This document shows positions 28,047 through 36,617 of a DNA stretch of 64,000 bases, piece after piece. This DNA is from Trinickia diaoshuihuensis (GTDB lineage: Bacteria > Pseudomonadota > Gammaproteobacteria > Burkholderiales > Burkholderiaceae), in contig NZ_QUBS01000027.1 in NCBI RefSeq assembly GCF_003390925.1, positions 182,963-246,962 on the forward strand, read 5' to 3'. The notes beneath the pieces were generated by a model. That model searched no databases, was not told the DNA's origin, and worked only from the letters and a program-made list of their open reading frames with translations. The position numbers and the translations under genes are program-made. Each line of letters starts with the position of its first letter. Position 1 is the stretch's first letter.

Positions 28047-29468
28047 ATGAAAACGCTGTTCTTGCAGGCCCCGTCGTATGACGGCTTCGATGGCGGTGCC
28101 GGTTCGCGCTACCAAGCCAAGCGCGAAATCCGCTCGTTCTGGTATCCGACTTGGCTCGCGCAGCCCGCGGCCCTCGTGCCGGGCAGCCGCGTGCTCGACG
28201 CGCCCGCTGACGGCCTGTCGGTCGAAGAAACGCTGAAGATCTGCGACGACTACGAACTGATCATCATCCATACGAGCACGCCGTCGTTCCCGACCGACGC
28301 GCTGTTTGCCCAAGACATCAAAAAGCGCAAGCCGTCGATGCTCGTCGGCATGGTGGGCGCCAAGGTGATGGTCGATCCGCACAACTCGCTGACGGCGACC
28401 GAGGCGATCGATTTCGTCTGCCGCGAGGAATTCGACTTCACCTGCAAGGAACTCGCCGAAGGCAAGCCGTTTGCCGAGATCAAGGGGCTGTCCTGGCGTG
28501 CCAAGGACGGCTCGATCGAGCACAACGAAGCACGCCCGATCCTCGAGAACATGGACGAGCTGCCGTTCGTCGCCCCGATCTACAAGCGCGATCTGAAGAT
28601 CGACAACTACTTCATCGGCTACCTGAACTACCCGTACGTGTCGATTTACACGGGCCGCGGCTGCAAGTCGCGCTGCACGTTCTGTCTGTGGCCGCAGACG
28701 GTCAGCGGCCATCGCTACCGCACGCGTTCGGTCGAGAACGTGCTCGAGGAAGCGAAGTGGATCCGCGACAACATGCCCGAAGTCAAGGAACTGATGTTCG
28801 ACGACGACACGTTCACCGACGACCTGCCGCGCGCCGAAGCGATCGCGATCGGTCTGGGCAAGCTCGGCATGACCTGGTCGTGCAACGCCAAGGCGAACGT
28901 GCCCTACAAGACGCTGAAGGTCATGAAGGAAAACGGCCTGCGTCTGCTGCTCGTGGGTTTCGAATCGGGCGACGACCAGATCCTCGTGAACATCAAGAAG
29001 GGCGTACGCACCGACTTCGCGCGCCGCTTCAGCGCGGACTGCAAGAAGCTCGGCATCAAGATCCACGGCACGTTCATCCTCGGCTTGCCCGGCGAAACGC
29101 AGGAAACGATCAAGAAGACGATCGAGTACGCGAAGGAGATCAATCCGCATACGATCCAAGTGTCGCTCGCCGCGCCGTATCCGGGCACGACGCTTTACAA
29201 GCAGGCTGTCGAAAACGGGTGGATGGAAGAGAACAAGACGATCAACCTCGTCAGCAAGGAAGGCGTGCAGCTTGCAGCGATCGGCTACCCGCACCTGTCG
29301 CGCGACGAGATCTATCACCATCTCGAGCAGTTCTATCGCCAGTTCTACTTCCGTCCCTCGAAGATCTGGGAAATCGTGCGCGAGATGCTGACGAGCTGGG
29401 ACATGATGAAGCGGCGTTTGCGCGAAGGCGTCGAGTTCTTCCGTTTCCTGCGCGCGCACGAGGCGTAA
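28047..29468 (+). CDS. hpnJ: hopanoid radical SAM enzyme HpnJ
   Basis: HpnJ is the radical SAM protein proposed to contract the sugar ring to the cyclopentane 'cyclitol' head of bacteriohopanetetrol cyclitol ether. 473 residues: an N-terminal B12-binding-like domain (about 1-170) and a radical SAM domain with the CxxxCxxC iron-sulfur motif at Cys206, Cys210 and Cys213 ('GRGCKSRCTFCLW'), followed by 'MFDDDTFTDDLPRAEAI' and 'GTFILGLPGET'. The gene starts 94 bases after hpnI, with no terminator between. Confidence 0.95.
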   Translation: MKTLFLQAPSYDGFDGGAGSRYQAKREIRSFWYPTWLAQPAALVPGSRVLDAPADGLSVEETLKICDDYELIIIHTSTPSFPTDALFAQDIKKRKPSMLVGMVGAKVMVDPHNSLTATEAIDFVCREEFDFTCKELAEGKPFAEIKGLSWRAKDGSIEHNEARPILENMDELPFVAPIYKRDLKIDNYFIGYLNYPYVSIYTGRGCKSRCTFCLWPQTVSGHRYRTRSVENVLEEAKWIRDNMPEVKELMFDDDTFTDDLPRAEAIAIGLGKLGMTWSCNAKANVPYKTLKVMKENGLRLLLVGFESGDDQILVNIKKGVRTDFARRFSADCKKLGIKIHGTFILGLPGETQETIKKTIEYAKEINPHTIQVSLAAPYPGTTLYKQAVENGWMEENKTINLVSKEGVQLAAIGYPHLSRDEIYHHLEQFYRQFYFRPSKIWEIVREMLTSWDMMKRRLREGVEFFRFLRAHEA

Positions 29469-29472
29469 GAAC

Positions 29473-30372
29473 GTGACACGCTCGGGCCGGCGCGGCCTCA
29501 TCGTCACGGCGGACGATTTCGGGTTGCATCCGCGCGTGAATGCGGGTATCGCGCGTGCGCATCGGGAGGGCGTACTCAAAGCCGCGAGCCTGATGGTCGG
29601 CGCGCCGGCGGCGCACGATGCCGTCGAGCGCGCGCGGGCGCTGCCGAGCTTGCGCGTGGGCTTGCACCTCGTGCTCGCCGACGGGCCCGCCACCTTACCT
29701 CCCGAGCAAATTCGCGCGCTCGTCGGGCCCGACGGCCGCTTCGGCGATGCGATGGTGCGCGACGGTTTCCGTTTCTTCTTCCTGCCGACCGTGCGCCGAG
29801 CCCTGGCGCGGGAAATCCGCGCTCAGTTCGAGGCGTTCGCCGCGACGGGCCTGACGCTCGATCACGTCAACGCCCACAAGCACTTTCATTTACATCCCAC
29901 GGTGCTTTCGCTCGTGCTGTCGATCGGGCGGGAGTTCGGTCTGCGTGCCGTGCGGCTGCCGTTCGAGGCGAACGCCCCGGCGTGGCTCAAGCCGTGGATC
30001 GGACTCATGCGCGCGCGGCTTTCGCGCGCCGGTATCGCTTACAACGACTATGTCGTCGGGATCGAGCACACAGGCGGCATGGATGAAGCCGCCATGCTGG
30101 ACGCGCTCGCGCGTATGCCGGCCGAGGGAGTGGGCGAGATCTATAGCCATCCGGCGGAAGCGGGCGAGGGGCCGATCACGGCTTCCATGCATGCCTATCG
30201 TCACGCCGACGAACTCGATGCACTGCTTTCTCCGCGCGTGGCCGAGGCGATTGCGCGGGCCGGGCTCGTGTGCGGCGGATTCGCCGATATCTTCGGCGGT
30301 GCGGCCGGTGGGCAAGGCATGGGCGATGCATGCGATGCGGGCGGCGCCGCGCGAGGAGGGGCACCGCTATGA
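29473..30372 (+). CDS. hpnK: hopanoid biosynthesis protein HpnK (YdjC-like deacetylase)
   Basis: HpnK belongs to the YdjC/ChbG carbohydrate deacetylase family and removes the acetyl group left by the HpnI sugar. 299 residues from a GTG at 29473, four bases after hpnJ. The metal site is visible as 'IVTADDFGLHPRVNAGI' (Asp14/Asp15) and 'LDHVNAHKHFHLHP'. The stop overlaps the hpnL start by four bases, indicating translational coupling. The C-terminal tail after 'CGGFADIF' is glycine/alanine-rich and not conserved. Confidence 0.93.
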   Translation: MTRSGRRGLIVTADDFGLHPRVNAGIARAHREGVLKAASLMVGAPAAHDAVERARALPSLRVGLHLVLADGPATLPPEQIRALVGPDGRFGDAMVRDGFRFFFLPTVRRALAREIRAQFEAFAATGLTLDHVNAHKHFHLHPTVLSLVLSIGREFGLRAVRLPFEANAPAWLKPWIGLMRARLSRAGIAYNDYVVGIEHTGGMDEAAMLDALARMPAEGVGEIYSHPAEAGEGPITASMHAYRHADELDALLSPRVAEAIARAGLVCGGFADIFGGAAGGQGMGDACDAGGAARGGAPL

Positions 30373-31376
30373 CGAAGTGGCTCAAATGGGCGGGCTGGCC
30401 GATCGGTATTGCGCTATTTATCGCGCTCGTGGTGCGCAATGGCGCAGCCGACGTCGTACACGTGATCGCTCAGGCCGGTTTCGCGCTGCTTTGGCTCGTG
30501 CCGTTTCACGCGGTCCCGTTGTTATTGGACGCCTACGGCTGGCGCATCTTGCTGCGCGGCCGCGCGTCGCTTGCGTTTCTCTGGTGGGTGGCCACCGTTC
30601 GCGAGGCGGTGAGCCGGCTGCTGCCGGTGCTCGCCGTCGGCGGTGAGATCGTCGGAATCCGGCTGGCACGTTGGCGAGTGCGCGATGCGAGCGTCGTCAG
30701 CGCCTCGGTGATCGTCGAAGTGCTCGTGACGATCGCCGTGCAATATGCGTTTTCCGCGCTCGGTGTCGTTCTCATCCTTGCCGCGACGGGCGGCAGCCAC
30801 GCGCGCACGATTGCGCTCGCGCTTGTTCTGTCGCTGCCGTTGCCGATCGTGACGGCCTTACTGCTGCGCCGCGGCGGTGTTTTCCATGCCATCGAGCGAT
30901 TCGCCGCCACCGCGCTGGGCAGCGAGCATCGCCTCTTGCAAGGCATCGACGGCGCGAAGCTCGATGCCGAAATCGACGCGTTGATGACGCGCGCCGGCTT
31001 GCTCGTCAAGGCATTCGTCTGGCAGTTTCTTGGTTACTTGATCGGGGCGCTCGAGACCTATTGGGCGCTTGCCTTGCTCGGTCATCCTGTATCCGCGGGT
31101 GGAGCGATCGCGATCGAAGCCTTGACGCAGGCCGTTCGGCACGCCGCGTTCATGGTGCCGGCGGGGTTAGGCATTCAAGAAGTGGCCGTTGTCCTGCTCG
31201 CGCAGATGTTCGGCATCGACCGCGAAGTGGGATTCTCGCTCGCGCTCGTCAAGCGGATGCGTGAGGTGATTTTCGGGTGCGCCGCGCTGCTGTCTTGGCA
31301 GTGGGCCGAAATCGCCGTCGCTCGGCGCAGCGCGCGCAAGTCGCGATCCACGCGCGACGTCAATCTCGTCCGTTGA
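30369..31376 (+). CDS. hpnL: hopanoid-associated integral membrane protein HpnL
   Basis: 335 residues with about eight hydrophobic segments, of the UPF0104/lysylphosphatidylglycerol synthase TM-domain family to which HpnL (TIGR03476) belongs. The start 'WLKWAGWPIGIALFIALVV' is the first membrane span; 'HAAFMVPAGLGIQEVAVVLLAQMFG' near the end is a family signature. It may act in moving hopanoids between membranes or leaflets, but its role is not established. The ATG overlaps the hpnK stop. Confidence 0.9.
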   Translation: MTKWLKWAGWPIGIALFIALVVRNGAADVVHVIAQAGFALLWLVPFHAVPLLLDAYGWRILLRGRASLAFLWWVATVREAVSRLLPVLAVGGEIVGIRLARWRVRDASVVSASVIVEVLVTIAVQYAFSALGVVLILAATGGSHARTIALALVLSLPLPIVTALLLRRGGVFHAIERFAATALGSEHRLLQGIDGAKLDAEIDALMTRAGLLVKAFVWQFLGYLIGALETYWALALLGHPVSAGGAIAIEALTQAVRHAAFMVPAGLGIQEVAVVLLAQMFGIDREVGFSLALVKRMREVIFGCAALLSWQWAEIAVARRSARKSRSTRDVNLVR

Positions 31377-31380
31377 GTGC

Positions 31381-31401
31381 GGGGCCGCGTCCGCGGCTCC
31401 C
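31381..31401. terminator. GC-rich hairpin between converging hpnL and four-Cys operons
   Basis: GGGGCCGCG can pair with CGCGGCTCC around a very short loop, allowing one G-U pair. It sits in the 30 bases between two convergent genes, where a two-way terminator would be expected, but there is no T-tract, so this is tentative. Confidence 0.3.
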
Positions 31402-31406
31402 GATGG

Positions 31407-32042
31407 CTATTGGAACGTGATCGTGATGGCTGTCCTGCCGAACTGCGCGACCGTTTGAAAGAAACAGTTTTGGTCGGCCGGCTTATGTTCGTTGCTGGCA
31501 TTGACGCAAGTCGCGGCGCTTGGCGTCCCGGGGAGGTTCGAAACCGGACTCGTGATCATGATCTGTCCGATCCCGTACGAGACCCGGTCGCTAAATTGAA
31601 TCGCGTACTGCCCCGGTTTGCTTCCGCCCCAGTCCACGCTCGCGTTCCATGTCAACTGTTTCGATCTGCCCCCGCACTCGGTCTGGCCGTCGTCCGCGCC
31701 GCTCTCCGTCAATGTAACCACTTGACTGCTGCGCGGTTTTACGACGACGCTGCCCGGCTGGGCTGATCGAATGCAACTGCTTTGGCCGCTCGAAATGGTC
31801 AAGGTGTACGCGCTGGTGTTCTCGAACGTTACGGTGTCTACAAAGTCGGCGTCCTTGCCGCGCGCTCGTGCATTGGATGCGACCGGTCGGGCGAGCGGCG
31901 CGTGCGGTTCGGCAGCCGGGGCCGCGTAAACCGTGCCCACCGGGCTGGCCGAGGCCAGCAGCGAGGGGAGGGCTGCAAGCGCTTGAAATGCGAGGTCTTT
32001 GAGTTTGCGTCTTAGTATTTGCTTTTTTGCTTGTTCGATCAT
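31407..32042 (-). CDS. secreted four-cysteine protein, paralogue 3 (function unknown)
   Basis: 211 residues with a signal peptide (hydrophobic 18-32, likely cleavage near 'TVYA' at 40). The mature domain has four cysteines (90, 123, 179, 193) in the same order as the two genes upstream. It also shares the opening strand 'VDTVTFENTSAYTLTISSG', a Trp strand ('QLTWNASVDW'), a 'YAIQFSD' strand and the 'PGTPSAATC' motif (171-179). It is the most diverged of the three: the last cysteine is displaced and the 'EW' after it is absent. GGAG lies seven bases before the ATG. I do not recognise the family; a disulfide-linked beta-sandwich is my guess. Confidence 0.7.
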   Translation of the reverse strand: MIEQAKKQILRRKLKDLAFQALAALPSLLASASPVGTVYAAPAAEPHAPLARPVASNARARGKDADFVDTVTFENTSAYTLTISSGQSSCIRSAQPGSVVVKPRSSQVVTLTESGADDGQTECGGRSKQLTWNASVDWGGSKPGQYAIQFSDRVSYGIGQIMITSPVSNLPGTPSAATCVNASNEHKPADQNCFFQTVAQFGRTAITITFQ

Positions 32043-32161
32043 TCGGGCTCTCCAATAGGATGCGTTCGGCAGCGAATTGCACTGCCCGGGCGCGCATGGA
32101 GAGTTATACGTTTACCGTTGGCCGGTGATCAGCACTACCACATCGTTACGCCAAACGGTCG

Positions 32162-32863
32162 TCACGATGTGGGAAAGCGCGAAATATCAGCGTTTCGCGA
32201 GCCCGGTGCGCCATCCCGATAGAAATAAATCACGGCGCTCTTGTCGCCGTAATCGAGCGCCCATTCGTTCAAGCATTGCAGGCGGCCGCAGGTGGCTTTA
32301 TATGGAGTGCCGGGCTTGCCGAAGTCGGAACTGAGGATGCGGACGTTGCGCTCCGCAATTTCCACCTTCCCGTGTATTTCGGGACTGTCCTCGATGCCGA
32401 ATTGAATGTGGTAGCTCAGTGCGGGCGTGCCGGTTCTCGTTGCGACGATTTGAAGCGTCACATGCTTGTCGTCGAACATGCCGCCGCATCCCGAAAGAAT
32501 ACCCTGCTGCTCCGTTACGTGGATCTCGCCGACGGAACCCGGCGGCAGCGACGAAAAATTGGCGCCGACGCCGCTGATGCACTGAGGCGAGACAAATTTG
32601 TCGCGAAGCACCAGCGTGTGCGTTCCCTTTGTATTGTCTAGCCTGATGATGTGGCTGTTCGGGCCTTTGTCGGAACGGCGCGATTCCGATTGCGCCGACT
32701 GCGGATTCTCGTTGTTCGTGATTGGGTTGTCGGTCGTTGGGTGGCCCTCCGCTCGGGTTCCCGCCGATGCCAGGACCAATGCGGTAAAAATCGATGCCGC
32801 CGCGAAACGCGATCGGTACCGATAGAGGGATGCCAGTGACGGAACTTGTTTGCGTAAAGCCAT
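32162..32863 (-). CDS. secreted four-cysteine protein, paralogue 2 (function unknown)
   Basis: 233 residues; signal peptide with hydrophobic 20-34 and likely cleavage after 'TRA' (38). A polar Asn/Gln/Ser linker (41-70) precedes the domain. The domain begins 'IIRLDNTKGTHTLVLRDKF', then Cys95, 'LPPGS', Cys126 ('SGCGG'), 'LSYHIQFGI', and the C-terminal block 'FGKPGTPYKATCGRLQCLNE' with Cys192, Cys197 and Trp201. The block is closely shared with 32912-33511. AGGAGA is about ten bases before the ATG. A final 17 residues extend beyond the paralogue. Function unknown; export and probable disulfides (95-126 and 192-197) suggest a periplasmic or extracellular role. Confidence 0.75.
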   Translation of the reverse strand: MALRKQVPSLASLYRYRSRFAAASIFTALVLASAGTRAEGHPTTDNPITNNENPQSAQSESRRSDKGPNSHIIRLDNTKGTHTLVLRDKFVSPQCISGVGANFSSLPPGSVGEIHVTEQQGILSGCGGMFDDKHVTLQIVATRTGTPALSYHIQFGIEDSPEIHGKVEIAERNVRILSSDFGKPGTPYKATCGRLQCLNEWALDYGDKSAVIYFYRDGAPGSRNADISRFPTS

Positions 32864-32911
32864 CTTACGACTTCTCCTAAAAGTTATTTCGCGTTTTCGC
32901 CGCTGACCGGT

Positions 32912-33511
32912 TCACTCGCGGTGGTACAGAAAGACGGTGCTGTTGCTGCCGGATAGGGGCACCCATTCATCCAGGCAAGCGTGACTGCCGCAGATTGCGG
33001 CGTATGGGGTTCCCGGTCTGGAAAATCGCGTGCTCGCAATACGGACGCGCCCCTCGTCGTCCATCTTCGGCTCCACACTGAATAGCACTTGATAACTGAG
33101 TGGGCTGCGTGCTGCATCGAGCGAGGCGACAGTCCACATGACATGCTTGGGCTCGCCTAGGCAGCCCGAGGGTTGGCTATCCCTGGCGTCTATGCGAATC
33201 TGCGCCGTCTCGCCTGGAGCGAGCGTAAAAACGTCGGGGGTGACCGTGGCGACGCATTGCCGTTGGCGCAGGTTCTCGCGGAACTCCAATGTCGCCGTCC
33301 CCTTAGCGTTGTCGAACGTGATCACGCGTTCGGCCGGCGGGCGCGCTTGCGGCGCCGATTCGTTCGTCGTTTGGTTCCCGCTAGGGGAGGCAATTTCGGC
33401 GCGGGTTGTCATCGAGATGCCGGCGAGTATTGCCGCCGCTAGCAGAATCGGCCTGCTGGGTTCGAGTGGGGAGAAAAATCCTAAGACTCGTTTTCTTCGA
33501 TGCAGGATCAT
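32912..33511 (-). CDS. secreted four-cysteine protein, paralogue 1 (function unknown)
   Basis: 199 residues; signal peptide with hydrophobic 20-34 and cleavage near 'TTRA' (38). The domain starts 'RVITFDNAKGTATLEFREN' and has Cys86, 'LAPGE', Cys117 ('PSGCLG'), 'LSYQVLFSV' and 'FSRPGTPYAAICGSHACLDE' (Cys174, Cys179, Trp183), clearly homologous to the next gene downstream. It is the first gene of an apparent three-gene transcript (gaps of 48 and 119 bases). The start ATG at 33511 has only a weak ribosome binding site. No catalytic motif is visible. I know no named family with this pattern. Confidence 0.72.
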   Translation of the reverse strand: MILHRRKRVLGFFSPLEPSRPILLAAAILAGISMTTRAEIASPSGNQTTNESAPQARPPAERVITFDNAKGTATLEFRENLRQRQCVATVTPDVFTLAPGETAQIRIDARDSQPSGCLGEPKHVMWTVASLDAARSPLSYQVLFSVEPKMDDEGRVRIASTRFSRPGTPYAAICGSHACLDEWVPLSGSNSTVFLYHRE

Positions 33512-34287
33512 TGGAATGTCTCGCGGCTAACGTTTCGGGCTCGATTTGGGCTCGAGCGCCGGAAACAAGAGCGTCCCATTTCAACCGGTAAAGCGCTAGG
33601 TTATTGAGTCTGATTTCGCTGCTCGAATAGTCTGAAAATCCGGCTTAATTCGCGGAAGGGCACGATCGATGTCCGTTCCATAACGCACCAAGGAGTAACG
33701 GGCGCGGTACAGATGTTCCCTATGCGTGTAAACACGCTTTGCATTGAGGCCGTGTCTCGTCCTACATTTATGCCAACCGGACACGTCATTCGAATTAAAT
33801 CGACACCGATTGAAGGCCAGACGACGCAGCGCCGCGCCGGCTACGGGGGGCGATCGAACGCCATGTGCACCGCACGGGCGGGCGATCGCAAGCCAAAGAC
33901 GCAGCGCAAAGGGACGACGTCGTTCTGCCGGTGTCCGGCTTTTTGCCGACGATTTTTGCGTCGCGCGCCATGATGATTGCCGGCCGTTCACGCGAGTGAC
34001 GGCCGGTTCTGTTTTTTGGGGCCCGCCGTGCCTTTCCTCGGCTCCAGGGCCATCCACGGACGCCGCGACGACGACCGCCGCGAATATCGAAAAAGCGACG
34101 CGAAATTTGCGCAATCGCCCCGGCCCGGCCGCCGCGTCATCGCGGGCGTAGCTTCGTTCGACGACGCGTCAGCACGCCTTCTCGGCTTGATCCCGGCAAT
34201 GCTGCGCTGCAATATACCGGCCGCCGGCGTTTGAAAAAACAAATTTCGCTTGCGACTATCCGCGCCAGTCAGCAATCACATTCAAAG
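33512..34287. other. long intergenic region between four-Cys operon and arginine transport genes
   Basis: About 775 bases without a confident gene. It is less GC-rich near 33590-33800. It should contain the promoter of the four-Cys operon (leftward) and that of the permease genes (rightward). Apart from the doubtful frame at 33596-34114, I see no RNA gene, repeat or clear operator. In related arginine/ornithine transport loci a binding-protein gene would be expected just before hisQ; none is here. Confidence 0.5.
33596..34114 (-). CDS. doubtful secreted protein
   Basis: A 172-codon frame starting at TTG whose first 30 residues look like a signal peptide ('FRVAFSIFAAVVVAASVDG'). The rest is arginine-rich and featureless, lacks the four-Cys pattern of the neighbouring genes, and has no good ribosome binding site. 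It may be non-coding, or the remains of a secreted protein whose reading frame has decayed. Confidence 0.2.
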   Translation of the reverse strand: MRKFRVAFSIFAAVVVAASVDGPGAEERHGGPQKTEPAVTRVNGRQSSWRATQKSSAKSRTPAERRRPFALRLWLAIARPCGAHGVRSPPVAGAALRRLAFNRCRFNSNDVSGWHKCRTRHGLNAKRVYTHREHLYRARYSLVRYGTDIDRALPRIKPDFQTIRAAKSDSIT

Positions 34288-34989
34288 ATGGAGACGCCCG
34301 TGTTCCTCTACGGCTTCGGCCCGATCCTTCTCGCCGGCGCGGTCAAAACGATCGAATTGTCGGTGCTTTCGCTGGCCGTCTCAGTGTTACTGGGGCTCGT
34401 CGGCGCGGTGGCGAAGCTGTCGCGCAACCGGGCGATATCGAGCGCCGCGACGCTTTACACCACGCTGATTCGCTCCGTGCCCGATCTCGTCCTGATGCTG
34501 CTGCTCTTTTACAGCATCCAAATCGCCGTCAATCAAATGACGGACGCCCTCGGCATGGAGCAGATCGACATCGATCCGTTCGTCGCCGGCGTGCTGACGC
34601 TCGGTTTCATTTACGGCGCTTATTTCACCGAGACGTTTCGCGGGGCGTTTCTCGCCGTGCCGCGCGGTCAACTGGAGGCGGGCAGTGCCTACGGCATGAG
34701 CGGCGTGCGCGTGTTCGCCCGCATCTTGTTTCCGCAGATGATGCGCTTTGCGCTGCCGGGCATCGGCAACAACTGGCAGGTGCTCGTGAAAGCGACGGCG
34801 CTCGTCTCGATCATCGGGCTGGCCGACGTCGTCAAAGCCGCCCAAGACGCCGGCAAGAGCACGTTCAATATGTTCTTTTTCATTCTCGTCGCGGCGTTGA
34901 TCTATCTCGCGATCACGACGGTGTCGAACGTCGTGCTGCTCTGGCTCGAGAAGCGTTATTCCATCGGCGTGCGGCACGCCGAACTTTGA
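34288..34989 (+). CDS. basic amino-acid ABC transporter permease (HisQ/AotQ type)
   Basis: 233 residues, about five membrane segments. The HisM/HisQ-type permease region includes 'LYTTLIRSVPDLVLMLLLFYSI' and the EAA loop 'AVPRGQLEAGSAYGMSGVRVFARILFPQMMRFALPGIGNNW'. It forms the inner-membrane channel with the next gene for import of arginine, ornithine, lysine or histidine. I chose the ATG at 34288 (start METPVFLYGFG); an earlier in-frame ATG at 34231 would add an unlikely polar tail. It is first of hisQ-hisM-hisP-argR, upstream of the arginine breakdown genes, which argues for arginine/ornithine as substrate. Confidence 0.92.
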   Translation: METPVFLYGFGPILLAGAVKTIELSVLSLAVSVLLGLVGAVAKLSRNRAISSAATLYTTLIRSVPDLVLMLLLFYSIQIAVNQMTDALGMEQIDIDPFVAGVLTLGFIYGAYFTETFRGAFLAVPRGQLEAGSAYGMSGVRVFARILFPQMMRFALPGIGNNWQVLVKATALVSIIGLADVVKAAQDAGKSTFNMFFFILVAALIYLAITTVSNVVLLWLEKRYSIGVRHAEL

Positions 34990-35005
34990 TGGATGAGACC
35001 ACCCC

Positions 35006-35719
35006 ATGATCGAAATCCTCTCCCAATACGGCCGCGCGTTTCTGTATTACGACGGCCAGGGGCTCTCGGGCTTGGCCGTCACGCTTTGGCTGCTCGTTGC
35101 CTCGCTCGTGATCGGTTTTTGCATGGCCTTACCGCTGGCCGTCGCACGCGTGTCGAAGAACCGCTGGCTGTCCACGCCCGTGCGCTGCTACACGTACGTA
35201 TTTCGCGGCACGCCGCTTTACGTCCAACTGCTGCTGATCTATAGCGGCGTCTACAGCCTGCAATTCATCCGTTCCCACGAGGTGCTGAACGAATTTTTCC
35301 GCAGCGGCCTGCATTGCGCGATTTTGGCCTTCGGCCTGAACACGGGCGCCTATACGACCGAGATCTTCGCCGGGGCGATTCGCGCGATCTCGCACGGCGA
35401 GGTGGAAGCGGCTCGGGCCTACGGGATGAGCCGCTGGACGATGTATCGCCGCGTCATTCTGCCCTCGGCGCTGCGCCGCGCGCTGCCGTTGTACAGTAAT
35501 GAGGTCATCTTGATGCTGCATGCGACGACGGTGGCGTTCACGGCCACGGTGCCGGACGTGCTCAAGGTCGCCCGCGACGCCAATTCGGCCACATACATGT
35601 CGTTCCAGGCCTTCGGGATCGCCGCGCTGATCTATCTTGCGGTATCGTTCGCACTCGTCGCGGCGTTCCGGCGTGCCGAGCGGCACTGGCTGGCTTACCT
35701 GGCCGTCGGCCGGCATTGA
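35006..35719 (+). CDS. basic amino-acid ABC transporter permease (HisM/AotM type)
   Basis: 237 residues with about five membrane spans. 'VFRGTPLYVQLLLIYSGVYSLQFIR' and the EAA loop 'EVEAARAYGMSRWTMYRRVILPSALRRALP' identify the HisM-type partner of the preceding permease. It begins 16 bases after it. Together with the ATPase that follows, it makes up the membrane part of an arginine/ornithine or histidine/lysine importer. Confidence 0.92.
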   Translation: MIEILSQYGRAFLYYDGQGLSGLAVTLWLLVASLVIGFCMALPLAVARVSKNRWLSTPVRCYTYVFRGTPLYVQLLLIYSGVYSLQFIRSHEVLNEFFRSGLHCAILAFGLNTGAYTTEIFAGAIRAISHGEVEAARAYGMSRWTMYRRVILPSALRRALPLYSNEVILMLHATTVAFTATVPDVLKVARDANSATYMSFQAFGIAALIYLAVSFALVAAFRRAERHWLAYLAVGRH

Positions 35720-35764
35720 AGCCGGCATTGATTCAAACGCCATCGATTCATACGGGAGAGCACG

Positions 35765-36559
35765 GTGCTCCAAGCGACTTCTCAATCCGCCGCCGCCAAA
35801 CTCGCGGCGCTCGACATCCATAAGCGCTACGGCGACAACGAGGTCCTCAAAGGCGTCACATTGACGGCGAAGGCGGGCGACGTCATCAGCATCATCGGCG
35901 CGAGCGGCTCGGGCAAGAGCACGTTTTTACGTTGCATCAACTTCCTCGAGCGGCCGAACGCGGGAAGCATCGTCGTGGACGGCGAGACGGTCCGCACCAA
36001 AACGGATCGCGCCGGCAACCTCGAAGTGGCCGACCACAAGCAGCTCCAGCGCATTCGCACGAAGCTCTCGATGGTGTTCCAGCACTTCAATCTCTGGGCG
36101 CATATGAACGTGCTCGAAAACGTGATCGAGGCACCCGTGCACGTCCTTGGACTCTCCAAGCGCGAAGCCGAGGAACGCGCGCGCATGTATCTGGAGAAGG
36201 TGGGTCTCGCGCCGCGCCTTGAAAAGCAGTATCCGTCGCATCTGTCGGGCGGCCAGCAGCAGCGCGTGGCCATTGCGCGCGCGCTGGCGATGAATCCCGA
36301 CGTCATGCTGTTCGACGAGCCCACGTCGGCGCTCGACCCCGAGCTCGTCGGCGAAGTGCTGAAGGTCATGCAAAAGCTGGCCGAGGAAGGACGCACGATG
36401 ATCGTCGTCACGCACGAGATGGGCTTCGCGCGCAACGTCTCCAATCACGTGATGTTCCTGCACCAGGGGCGCACCGAGGAAGAGGGCGATCCGTCGGTCG
36501 TTCTGGCTCAACCGAACAGCGAGCGCCTGAAGCAATTCTTGTCCGGCAGTCTGAAGTAA
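35765..36559 (+). CDS. basic amino-acid ABC transporter ATP-binding protein (HisP/AotP type)
   Basis: 264 residues from a GTG at 35765 with GGGAG upstream. Walker A 'GASGSGKST' at 45-53, the ABC signature 'LSGGQQQR', Walker B '[12 protein letters not shown]' and the switch histidine in '[10 protein letters not shown]' are all intact. The insert '[22 protein letters not shown]' is typical of HisP. It supplies energy to the HisQM-type permease encoded just before it. Confidence 0.94.
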   Translation: MLQATSQSAAAKLAALDIHKRYGDNEVLKGVTLTAKAGDVISIIGASGSGKSTFLRCINFLERPNAGSIVVDGETVRTKTDRAGNLEVADHKQLQRIRTKLSMVFQHFNLWAHMNVLENVIEAPVHVLGLSKREAEERARMYLEKVGLAPRLEKQYPSHLSGGQQQRVAIARALAMNPDVMLFDEPTSALDPELVGEVLKVMQKLAEEGRTMIVVTHEMGFARNVSNHVMFLHQGRTEEEGDPSVVLAQPNSERLKQFLSGSLK

Positions 36560-36617
36560 CGGCATGCAAGGCGGCATGACGGTCGTGGCTTCGGTTTTCA
36601 CTGAGCGCGAGGGCTAA

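Noticed and set aside
31407..33511. Assignment of the four-Cys proteins to aegerolysins or other known beta-sandwich toxins
   Set aside because: Only vague strand patterns agree; the conserved cysteines and PGTP motif do not fit aegerolysins as I know them.
34231..34287. Earlier ATG for the first permease gene
   Set aside because: It adds a polar 19-residue tail not expected before the first membrane span; the ATG at 34288 gives the usual length.
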